A stretch of 64,000 bases of DNA from CAYWXK01 sp964462515 (GTDB lineage: Bacteria > Planctomycetota > Phycisphaerae > Sedimentisphaerales > Anaerobacaceae): assembly GCA_964462515.1 (NCBI GenBank), contig CAYWXK010000014.1:19998-83997 (forward strand). Reading direction: 5' to 3'. The notes beneath the pieces were generated by a model, which saw nothing but the letters and a program-made list of their open reading frames with translations, searched no databases and was not told where the DNA came from. This document shows, piece after piece, positions 25,259-35,300 of this stretch. The position numbers were made by a program, and so were the translations under genes. The first letter of the stretch is position 1, and each line of letters starts with the position of its first letter.

Positions 25259-26497
25259 TTATTCCTTCAGACCTTTAAGGTTTGGTTCGAGCTTTTTATT
25301 TGCTTCGATAACCTCATCCATCGTTAACAGGGTATTTCTTGCTCCCGCCTCTCGGCCAAGAATCGTTGTCAGTGTGCTGTCAACGCTTGACTCTACCGTT
25401 GGATTATCATATAGACCATCGACAATACTTTTGTGAAACGTATCGAGATTTCTGGCAATCCCATCGACATAAAGATTTTGTACTTCCCCGCCCTTATAGC
25501 CTCCTTTATTGCCGCGGACCCACGCCTTGCCTTCATAGTTTGCCTCCATATAGCCGTATGGGCCGAATGCAAAACAGTTGCACATAAAGCCGTGCGTATT
25601 ATTGATATGCTCGCCGCGATGATTTAAGACCAGGCCATCCTCAAACTGATAGCTGATGGAATAAACATCGCAGGTGTCACCGTGCGGGTCGGGCTTGCCG
25701 GTCCTGGCACAACCCATCGCACTCTTTGGCTTGCCCTTAGCTATCCATAGGGCAAGGTCGATTGCGTGAATTCCTGCATTGACTAACATCCCACCGCCAA
25801 TCTCGTTATCGTTGACCCATATCAAGCTGTGGAGCCGGCTTTCGATGGTTTCGGTTTTTGGCGGGTCGGGAAATGCCTCATCGCTGTAAAGTGAGCTTAA
25901 TAAAACAAGCTTGCCGATAAGCCCTTCGTGACATCTCTTTACGGATTCGATGATAAATGGGTCCGTGCGGGTCTGAAAATCAACAAGGAAAACAATTTTT
26001 TCGCGTGTGGCCTTTTTGCCCATCTCGGAAACAGCCAAACACCCCGGCACATCTATCGCCACAGGCTTGGCCATATACACATGACAGCCCGCCTCAATCG
26101 CAGCGGCACAATGCTGCGGGAAAAAACAGGGCGGCGTTTCCAGAAAAACTGCATCCACTTTACTTGCAATCAGTTTTTTATAACCGGATAGTCCTGAGAA
26201 CCGGCGTTCTTGTGGTATATTTAGATTTTCGCCTGTCTTTTGTGCAGTCTCCGGAAAATAATCCGCCACCGAAACAACCTTGAAGCCCTTGTGTATGGCG
26301 AGCATTGTTGCAATAAGATTGCCTCGACCACCCAGACCGATGACGCCAACCTCAATTTTGCTGTTGGCCTCTGTGCCAAAGACAAGTGATGGCTTGATGA
26401 CGGCAAAAGAAGCCGCGATTGCTGCCGCCCCGGCAATAAACTTGCGCCGGTCAAAAATGTCCTCACTTCTTTTTACGCTTTTTTGTTTCTTCTCCAT
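25259..26497 (-). CDS. Gfo/Idh/MocA-family oxidoreductase, Tat-exported
   Basis: A 412-residue NAD(P)-dependent sugar oxidoreductase. The N-terminus carries a Tat signal (DRRKFIAGAAAIAASFAV). The Rossmann fold follows (IEVGVIGLGGRGNLIATML), with VAIDVP in the place of the usual EKP (MAKPVAIDVPG; the KP is kept). The C-terminal half has GGGMLVNAGIHAIDLALWIAKG, matching the DxxxH region of the family. AAAGGAG is upstream of the ATG. It is separate from the left-end cluster but of the same exported type, and lies next to a ceramidase-like gene in the same orientation, about 200 bp away. The substrate is unknown. Confidence 0.88.
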   Translation of the reverse strand: MEKKQKSVKRSEDIFDRRKFIAGAAAIAASFAVIKPSLVFGTEANSKIEVGVIGLGGRGNLIATMLAIHKGFKVVSVADYFPETAQKTGENLNIPQERRFSGLSGYKKLIASKVDAVFLETPPCFFPQHCAAAIEAGCHVYMAKPVAIDVPGCLAVSEMGKKATREKIVFLVDFQTRTDPFIIESVKRCHEGLIGKLVLLSSLYSDEAFPDPPKTETIESRLHSLIWVNDNEIGGGMLVNAGIHAIDLALWIAKGKPKSAMGCARTGKPDPHGDTCDVYSISYQFEDGLVLNHRGEHINNTHGFMCNCFAFGPYGYMEANYEGKAWVRGNKGGYKGGEVQNLYVDGIARNLDTFHKSIVDGLYDNPTVESSVDSTLTTILGREAGARNTLLTMDEVIEANKKLEPNLKGLKE

Positions 26498-26518
26498 TTC
26501 AAAAGTGCTCCTTTCTTC

Positions 26519-26549
26519 GCCCGCCGTAGCGGGCTACGCGAAGGCGGGC
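26519..26549. repeat. Inverted copy of the 15391 palindromic element
   Basis: The reverse complement of 15391-15420. Outer GCCCGCC/GGCGGGC arms surround CGTAGCGGGCTACG. It lies just upstream of the oxidoreductase start, next to its ribosome binding site. Confidence 0.75.
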
Positions 26550-26697
26550 CTTTCCAAAAATGTCATTATCAGATAGCGCCTTCAACCAACCTTACAGGGC
26601 TTTTAAGAATTAACCGTTGAGAACGCAAAGAACGCAGAGAAAAAACTAAAATTAAAAAACTCTGCGACCTCGGCGTGCTCTGCGGTAAAACTAAAAT

Positions 26698-28848
26698 TCA
26701 GTACCGCTTTGGACTCATTGCAGCTTTATAATGCGCAGCAATTTCTTCTACCGACAATGCCCGGTTGAAAATAGCTGCCTCATCTATTCGGCCCTCAAAT
26801 GTATCATTGTTATCGAGTCTGCGCCCGATGAAAATCTCACCCGACAAAGAATCGCCGGATGCCTCTCCGGAAATCTCCGGGCTTGCCCGCCGTGCGTCTG
26901 GCGGGCTGGCCTGCCCATCCAGATAGATGTTGACCTTATTGCCGTCCCGCACAAAGGCAAGATAATGCCAGGTCTTTGGAGGGATGCTGGTTCTACCAAA
27001 CAGAGCATTATTACTTATACCGCTGCCGAAAATTAGCTTGCCGCCGGCTACTTGTGACCCACCAATGTATATATAATCACCAAGAATATTTGCAGATGGT
27101 CGTGAAAATAGAACCCCCGTTACATTTCTGGCATCGGTGGGCAGGTAATTGCAGAACCAAAATTCTACGGTGTAGTTCTGTGCAAGATTTTTGAATGAAG
27201 CCTTTAACCACCCGCCGGCTAATTGCGGCGCACGATTGATTTTATTGCCCTGCGGAACATTTTCTGACATCGGCCCTTCCAGATAGAAAGCTACGCCGCC
27301 TTCGTATATGCCGTTGTTGCTATGGCCTGTAGCGTCAATCGCGACAGGACTGACAAACTCATTGCAGCGATAATATGCAATCGGCCTGGATGCCAGAACC
27401 GCCTTTGGGTAATTACCGAATCCCGATAAATCGGGGCTGCTGATACTGCGTCTGGGTTTGCCGGAAACTTCTTCGAGCAATTCGAGAATGCACTCTGCAA
27501 TCTTCGGCTCGGCTTCAACCTCTAACCCAGCGGAGCGTGCACGCCAGGTTGTGTAGCCTCCTAATTTGTGCTGCTCCGGCGGCGGAATGTAACCGAAATA
27601 ACCATTAGCCAGTTCGATATTAAAGGTCGTCTGTAGTGGACTTTGGGCCTTTATCTTCAAGCCGGTAATGCCAAAGACCTCGCACCCAATTGCAGTAATC
27701 CCCATCTCTCCAATCCGCAGCGCCTGCAACTTAAGCTCGCTCGTCTGTGGCATCTGGTCGAGCAGCATCTGCTCACGGGCATAAACCTCAGGCAGCGTCT
27801 GGGGCTTTCTATCCTTGAAAGTCTCCGCCGTTTTCTTTGCCCAGGATAAATCTTCCTCACTAATCGGTCGAATCTTTAACTCCAGTTTTCTTTCCGCCAT
27901 CGCCAGCGTAACATAATCTTGATATTTGATTTTTTTGTAGGCCTCGAAAGCTACGCGTGCCATCTCCTCCGCATATTTTTCAATCTTTTCGTTGCTCGGC
28001 GGCGAACTATAATCTCTCCACTGCAAATCGCCGCTTGTCCCCTGCGACATAATCGCCACAAAATTCGTATCGCCTCCTGTAAGCTCTGCAAAAATCCTGG
28101 CAAAAAGGCCGAAATAGTCAGCAGATATCGCTTCGGCTCCGAAGTAGTGCATCGAGTAATTCGCAAGGATTGCTATTGGCCGGCCATCGAGCGACTGCAC
28201 TGCCAGCAAAGATAACTGCGTATCCACGGGGCCGGCAGGACCTAAATAATCCGGGTTCTGGTGACCTGGGTGCATCATCGCCCGGACGCTGCGCCGGCCA
28301 AATGGGTCTGTTTGAATCCGGTCAGGCCGCATAATCCATCGCCGGCAGTTCGTATGGTTGGGGTCGTCCATCACAGCCCAGCCTACTTTGGCCGGTGCAA
28401 GATTTGTAGCAGCTAATTCAACGGCTTTGGCAATCCTCCCCGGCAAAAACCGGCAATACTTTTCATCCGGCTCCGTTCCCAATGCGCCTACCGCAGCAGG
28501 CCCCGAATGGGTGTGCGTAGCCGACATCATCATCCGCTCGATGGGAATACCGGTGCTTTTGTTCGCCATTTCTTTGGCCGCATCAAAAAGCTCCTGCGGT
28601 ATAAGACAGTTATCGACAACCACGACAGCCACACGCACAGAGCCGTCATCGAGAACTATACATCGGGCATAGAGCGGGTCATTGACCTTTGTTGCCGTCG
28701 CTTCAAAAAAGCCCCCATTAACCTTCACCGGAAACTCGACCGGCGTGACATCAACACTCGATGCACCTGCCATGAAACGTTTTGGCTCATTTGCAAAACC
28801 AGACAGATGCACAAAAACCAAAAAGAAACCTAAAATCAACTTCTTCAT
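26698..28848 (-). CDS. Neutral/alkaline ceramidase-like protein with LamG domain
   Basis: A 716-residue secreted protein. The signal peptide (MKKLILGFFLVFVHLSGFA) is followed by a neutral/alkaline non-lysosomal ceramidase-like domain (about 25-450): AGASSVDVTPVEFPVKVNGG, RMMMSATHTHSGPAAVGALG, ILANYSMHYFGAEAISADYFG and SQGTSGDLQWRDY, holding likely Zn and nucleophile residues. The C-terminus (about 500-712) is a LamG domain (AYYRCNEFVSPVAIDATGHSN, TVEFWFCNYLPTD, GRIDEAAIFNRALSVEEIAAHY). The family hydrolyses amides such as ceramide, though many planctomycete members are uncharacterised. I use the ATG at 28848, with AAGGGA upstream. The LamG is interrupted by a palindromic element (26885-26906) read as ASPPDARRA, and the interdomain linker by CCCGATAAATCGGG (27422-27435, read SSPDLSGFG). 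Confidence 0.85.
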   Translation of the reverse strand: MKKLILGFFLVFVHLSGFANEPKRFMAGASSVDVTPVEFPVKVNGGFFEATATKVNDPLYARCIVLDDGSVRVAVVVVDNCLIPQELFDAAKEMANKSTGIPIERMMMSATHTHSGPAAVGALGTEPDEKYCRFLPGRIAKAVELAATNLAPAKVGWAVMDDPNHTNCRRWIMRPDRIQTDPFGRRSVRAMMHPGHQNPDYLGPAGPVDTQLSLLAVQSLDGRPIAILANYSMHYFGAEAISADYFGLFARIFAELTGGDTNFVAIMSQGTSGDLQWRDYSSPPSNEKIEKYAEEMARVAFEAYKKIKYQDYVTLAMAERKLELKIRPISEEDLSWAKKTAETFKDRKPQTLPEVYAREQMLLDQMPQTSELKLQALRIGEMGITAIGCEVFGITGLKIKAQSPLQTTFNIELANGYFGYIPPPEQHKLGGYTTWRARSAGLEVEAEPKIAECILELLEEVSGKPRRSISSPDLSGFGNYPKAVLASRPIAYYRCNEFVSPVAIDATGHSNNGIYEGGVAFYLEGPMSENVPQGNKINRAPQLAGGWLKASFKNLAQNYTVEFWFCNYLPTDARNVTGVLFSRPSANILGDYIYIGGSQVAGGKLIFGSGISNNALFGRTSIPPKTWHYLAFVRDGNKVNIYLDGQASPPDARRASPEISGEASGDSLSGEIFIGRRLDNNDTFEGRIDEAAIFNRALSVEEIAAHYKAAMSPKRY
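26885..26906. repeat. In-frame palindromic element, CCGCC-N8-GGCGG family (GC type)
   Basis: GCCCGCC, loop GTGCGTCT, GGCGGGC, inside the LamG domain of the ceramidase-like protein between NIYLDGQ and SPEISGEASG, where family members usually have only a short turn. Confidence 0.8.
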
Positions 28849-28907
28849 ATTCTGTCCCTTCAAACTCTCTATTGTCTGTCAGATTCTATGAGACAATAAC
28901 CTGAAAC

Positions 28908-28935
28908 TTTATCCGCCGAACGTCTGGCGGATAAA
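28908..28935. repeat. Palindromic element, CCGCC-N8-GGCGG family (AT type)
   Basis: Perfect 10-base arms TTTATCCGCC and GGCGGATAAA, loop GAACGTCT. It lies just upstream of the ceramidase-like gene. The 41251 copy has identical arms and a different loop of the same pattern. Confidence 0.85.
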
Positions 28936-29172
28936 AGGAAAACCAAACCATAGAAACCGAAGTATAACACAAACCGTTAGCTCAGCAAGCGTAGCTCCTA
29001 ATAAAGCACGGACTGTGCATGGGTGCGGTTTATATTGCACTTTTAGGGCGTGGGATTTAGAATTATCTGCGACAGAAATAAAGCAGGTCTTTGATACTGT
29101 CGATGAAATGAAGCCATAATCCTCTGTCACAGCCCCAATTACGTTTATTTTCTTACGATGGCCTTCTGAATC

Positions 29173-29202
29173 TTGACTAAGCACCCATAAATACGTTAAA
29201 AT
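29173..29202 (+). promoter_or_regulatory. Sigma-70-like promoter for the CotH/PA14 protein
   Basis: TTGACT, 18 bases, TAAAAT (5 of 6 in each box). The predicted leader of about 70 bases contains a GC hairpin before the ribosome site. Confidence 0.5.
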
Positions 29203-29303
29203 AGAAATGAAGCTTATCGGCAATTTTAAGTTTTGAGCCCCAGCAAGTCGGGGTTCCCGTACAAAAAAGGAGCTTAAATATACAAAGTCTTGCTAAAATT
29301 TTA

Positions 29304-32300
29304 ATGCTCTCTTTGGTTTTGACCGTCTTTCTGGTCAGCGCTGCTTCCGCACAGTTTTATCCTACAGGAGACCTCAGCGGCGACCATAATGTCGATTTGA
29401 AAGACTTATCAATTCTGGCCAGATACTGGCTGAACCCCAACTGCTTAATTGGCGGCTGTGAAGCCGACCTCGATGGTGCTAACGGCGTAAATGCTGTTGA
29501 CCTTGCCATTATGGCACAGAACTGGGGGTTAAAAGGGGCACACGTAGTCATCAGTGAGTTTATGGCAAGCAACGCCAGCAAGGAGCCGCTGGAGGAAGGT
29601 GAGCTGCTGGATGAAGACGGTGATTCTTCCGACTGGATTGAGCTTTATAATCCAAGCGACCAAACCGTCAATCTCAATGGCTGGCAACTGATAAATAATG
29701 ACGGCAACGAAATAAAGGAGTGGCAGTTCCCTGCGGTCGAGTTGGAGCCCGGCGAGTTTCTCATCGTTTTTGCCTCCGAAAAAGACCATGCAATCGCCGG
29801 CTCTGAGTTGCACACCAATTTCCTGCTTGGCGCAGACGGCGACTATCTGGCATTGGCAAAAAGCGATGGTGTTATAGTTCACGAATATGCCCCACAATAT
29901 CCCACGCAGGTAACGGATATATCTTATGGCCTCGCGCAATACGCCGCAACGTTTGTTGCCCATAAAGCGTCCGTCTCATATCGCGTTCCCACTATAAGCG
30001 ATGCCGGTGCAGATTGGACGGCACTATCCTATAATGACTCAGGCTGGAAAACGGGGCAAATCGGCCTCGGGTTTGGAAACGCCATCCCCGGATTTAAGGT
30101 AACTTACTACAAGGCAAACACTACCGTCTACGACTTAGGCACAGCCGAATTGGTCGTCAACGACCCCTCTTATCAAAGCACAACGGCTTCAGAAATAGCG
30201 CCCGTTATCAACTATTTTAACACCGGTGGCGAAGGCCATTACGTCAATAACCGGCCGTTTCCAGGAACCACAATAAATAACGATGTGGACTATTACGCCG
30301 TTTTAGTAACCGGAACGGTTTCAATCCCACAGACCGGCTATTGGACCTTCGGCGTAAATAGCGACGATGGCTTCGAGCTAAAACTAACCAACGTCGTTCA
30401 GACCTTTACGTCCTCACATCCTGATCCGCGCGGCCCTGAAGATACACTGACGGCCTTCAACATCACACAGGCCGGCTTATATAACCTGCGATTGATATTC
30501 TATGAGTGCGGCGGCGGCTCAGGGCTGGAGCTGTTTGCCGCCAGGGGAAGTTTTGTCACGTTTAATGCGACCTCTTTTCGTCTCGTTGGTGACACAGCCG
30601 CTGGCGGGCTATATGTAAGCAGTATCAGCGAAGATATCGGCACTGATATTCAGGGGCAGATGCAGAATACCAATGCTTCGCTGTGGATGCGGGCCGAATT
30701 CGAAGTTGACGAGGCCGATTTTTATGACCGACTTTCGCTGCGTGTCAAGTATAAAGATGCCTTCGTCGCTTACCTTAATGGTAGCAAGGTCGCCCAGAGC
30801 AGTCTTGTGCCATCTGTCCTGCAATGGAATTCCAGCGCCACCGGCATACACGACAGTAACGAATACCAGACCTTTGACATTACTGAATACGCCGACCTCC
30901 TGCGCGAGGGCACCAACGTCCTGGCAATCCACGCTCTTAACAACACCAAATACGACAGTCGGTTCTTGATTCTGCCGGAGCTGATTGGTGCCAATCACCA
31001 GGAGACGGCTCAATATTTCGCTACTGCTACACCAGGCAAGTTTAATACCTCTGGCGCAGTTGACTTTGTTGCTGACACAAAATTCAGCCACGATAGAGGC
31101 TTTTACGATACACCTTTCGATGTAACAATCTCCTGCGAAACCGAGGGTGCTACGATACACGTCACTTTGGATGGCAGCGCCCCATCGGAGGTGCACGGCA
31201 GTAAATATACGGTTCCCATTCCGATAAATACGACCACCTGCCTGCGGGCAATGGCATTCAAGCCGGGCTGGATATCCACCAACGTAGATACCCAGACTTA
31301 TATCTTTCCCTACTACGTGATTCATCAGCCGGCCAGCCCCAGCGGCTTTCCTGCTTCCTGGGGAGGCACCGCTGCTGACTATGCAATGGATCAGCGAGTG
31401 GTGAATGACTCTCGGTATCAAGCGCTGATGATAGATTCGCTCTTGTCCATTCCGACCATCTCGCTCGTTGCCGGCACAGACGACCTGTTCGGCACCAATG
31501 GCATCTACTCCAATCCCTGGGGTGAGGGTGTGGCGTGGGAACGCCCGGCATCTATCGAGTGGATTAACCCTGATGGAACGACCGGTTTTCACGTGAACGC
31601 CGGCGTGCGGATTTACGGCGGAGCGTTTCGCGGTATGGAGCTGACGAGAAAGAAATCATTCCGCCTCCTGTTTAAGAGAAACTACGGACCGACAAAGCTG
31701 CGATATCCTCTGTTCGGCGAAGATGCTGCCGATGAGTTCGATACCGTCATCCTCCGCGGCGGAGCCAACGACGGCTGGAACAGTTGGGGAGGCGCAAATA
31801 CCCAGTACATTATCGATGAATTTATGCATCGCACCCAGTTGGCTCTGGGTCAGCCTTCCGGTCACGGCACCTTCGTGCACCTGTACTTAAACGGCCTGTA
31901 TTGGGGCCTCTACAACCTTTGCGAACGCCCGGATGCGTCTTTTGCCTCCACCTATTTCGGCGGGGAAAAAGAAGACTGGGACTCCATCCATGACGATGTC
32001 CCCGTCAACGGAGACACCGCAACCTGGACACAGATGCTCAATGAATGCAGAGCGGGCATGAGCTCCAATGAAGCATACCAGCAGATTCAGGGCAATAACC
32101 CGGATGGCACACGCAACCCTGCCTACGACGACCTGCTTGACGTTGATAACCACATTGACTATATGTTCTCCAATATCTGGGGTGGAATGGGGGATTGGCC
32201 GTACCATAACTGGTACTCCGGTTGCCTCCGGCCGCCCAACGCTACTGGCTTTAAGTTCTTCAACTGGGACTCCGAAGGTGCAATCGTTGTTTGGTCCAGT

Positions 32301-35300
32301 CTCAACACAAACGTAACCGGTGTATCTGATGGTGTTGCGGTGCCATACAATTATCTAAAGCAGAACACCGAATTCCGTTTGCTCTTTGCAGACCACTCTC
32401 ATCGACACCTGTTTAACAATGGACCGGCGACACCAGAAGCATCCTACGCACGCTACAAGGAGCTTGCCGACCAGGTCGAGCTGGCCATCATTTCCGAGTC
32501 GGCACGCTGGGGGGATACGGCACGCAGCACACCTTATACTCTGGCTGACTGGCAGGCCACCCGAAACTACGTCCTGAACACATATATGCCTCAGCGTCCG
32601 GCTGTTGTTCTCCAGCAGCTGCGAAGTGCCGGCCTGTACCCTAATGTCAACGCGCCTGTCTTTTATATTAACGGCCTGTATAAGCACGGCGGACATATTC
32701 TTCCTACAGATGCATTCTCGATGGCTGCCTCGGCAGGCAATATCTATTACACTCTCGATGGCACAGACCCCCGCCTTCCGGCCTGGATGTCACCACCAGG
32801 CACTATCGTCACTCTTGTGACCGAAGCTGCACCCAAGCGAGTTCTCGTTCCGAGCGTTGCCAACGGCGGTAATCTTCTTACCAATACCTTCCCCCAGTTC
32901 CAGGTTACTTATTACAAGGCAAAAGCAGGCATCACCGTCGATAGCTTATCTAAAGCTGAAAGCGTTGTCAGCAATCCGGCTAACCAGGAACAAGTAGTTG
33001 CCGGCACGGCTCCGGTAATAAACTATTATAATACCGGTGACTATGGTCACTTCGATAATGATAGTCCGTTCCCCGCCACGACCATAGGCGTCGATGTGGA
33101 GAACTATGTGATTCTGGCAACTGCAAAAGTCTATATACCGACGACAGGATACTGGACGTTTGGAGTTAATTCCGATGATGGCTTTGGACTACAATTGACT
33201 AAGGGCACCACCTACAAGACCTCATACCCCTCCCCACGGAGTCCCGCAGATACCATAACGCCTTTCAACATTACTGAGGCAGGGGTATATGACCTTCGGC
33301 TGATATTTTATGAATGTGGCGGCGGCTCGGAGCTCGAACTTTTTGTTGCAAAAGGCAATTTGGGTGGATTTAATCCGACTGATTTTCACCTTGTCGGTGA
33401 TGTAGGAGCCGGCGGACTCCAGTTGGGTGAGAATACTTGCTGGCTTACCAGCTACTTTAACGACTCCTCCTGGAATGACGCCACTTTCATCTCCGGTATG
33501 ACCGGCGGCGTTGGATACGACATAACCCAGACTCTCTATGACCCCTATATCAGCTACGATGTCGAAGCCAAAATGTGCCCCGGCATAAACGATACCTGCT
33601 ACATCCGAATCCCCTTCACCGTCGGCGCAGCCGATTTTAACGATATGCTCCTGAAGGTCAGATACGATGATGGATTCATTGCATATCTGAACGGCGCCGA
33701 GGTTGCCAGACGATACTTTGACGGCACGCCAACATGGAACTCCGGTGCAAGCACCACAAACCCTGACGGCTCAGCAGTTAACTTCGAAGAGATTTACATC
33801 TCCGCTTATGTCAGCTCCTTACAACAGGGTAACAACGTCCTTGCTATCCACGGCCTCAATAATGCCGGCAATCGCAATGACTTTCTTATCTCTGTTGAAT
33901 TGCTTGCCGGCCAGATAAGCCAGGGCGGCCCCTCACCCGGCGCGATTAAATATACCGGCTCTTTCAAACTGAATAAAAGCACTCTGGTTAAGGCCCGCGC
34001 GCTCGATGGCAAATGGAGCGCCTTGAACGAGGCTATCTTTGCTGTCGGCCCCATCGCGGAAAATCTGCGGATTACCGAGATTATGTATCATCCACAGACT
34101 ACCGGCGACCCGAATGACCCGAATGAAGAATTCATCGAGCTAATGAATATCGGGCCGCAAACGCTTAACCTCAACCTTGTCCAATTCACCGAGGGAATCC
34201 ACTTTACCTTCCCGCCCGTCCAGCTTGCAGCAGGTCAGCTTGTCGTCGTTGTCAGGGACATCGATGCCTTCGAGGCCCAATACGGCACTGCTATCAATCC
34301 AGCCGGCCAGTATGACGGTAGTCTTGATAACGCAGGCGAGAGAATCAGGCTCGAAGACGCCATTGGCCAGGCGATTCTGGATTTCAGGTATAAAGATAGC
34401 TGGCGTCCAATGACAGATGGTCATGGTTTCTCTCTGACCATAATAGACCCAAACAATCCTGACCCGAACAACTGGGGCCTACAGGAAAGCTGGCGTGCAA
34501 GCGCTCTATACAACGGCTCGCCTGGTGAGGATGATAGCGGCATTATTCCAAATCCAAGCGATGTGGTGATAAATGAGCTGCTGGCGCATTCTCACGCCGG
34601 CCAGCCCGACTGGATTGAGCTGCATAATACCACAGGCGACCCGATAAACATCGGCGGCTGGTTCCTCAGCGATGATAATGCTTACCCAACCAAATACAAG
34701 ATTGCCTCTAATACCGTGATTGACCGCTATGGCTATTGTCTTTTTTATGAGGACACAAACTTCGCCGACCCGAATGACCCGGGCTGTCTCGAGGTCTTCC
34801 GCCTCAGTGAGAACGGCGAAGAGGTTTGTCTATCCTCTGCACAAGATGATGTTTTGACCGGCTATCAGGAAATAGAAGATTTTGACGCCTCTGAAACCGG
34901 CGTATCATTTGGCCGATACTTCAAACGAAGTATCAACAATGTTGACTTCGTGGCGATGAGCGAAATCACGCCAGGCTGGGCCAATGCCTATCCAAAGGTC
35001 GGCCCAATAGTAATCAATGAGATTATGTATAATCCCTTATATGACAGAGACGCAGAATTTGTCGAGCTATACAACATCACCAATAGCAGGGTTGACTTAT
35101 TCGACTTGGAAGGTAATACTTGGAAATTTAGCGATGAAGATTACACTATCGATTTTAACCTGCCGGATAACACAAGTATCCCTGCTCACGGCTATCTGCT
35201 GCTGGTAAAAGACAGTGACGTCTTCCTATCGCAGTATCCGGGTGTCCCGGGTGGTGTTGCGATATTTGAATGGGGCGATGGCAGACTGAACAACGGCGGC

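Larger units (their letters stand above)
28864..29303. other. Intergenic region between divergent genes
   Basis: About 440 bp holding a palindrome (28908-28935), a plus-strand promoter (29173-29202), a GCCCC/GGGGT hairpin near 29236-29254 and the ribosome site AGGAG at 29268-29272. I saw no gene. Confidence 0.6.

Noticed and set aside
30609..31592. 327-residue frame opposite the CotH gene
   Set aside because: A shadow of the conserved CotH/chitobiase-like coding frame.
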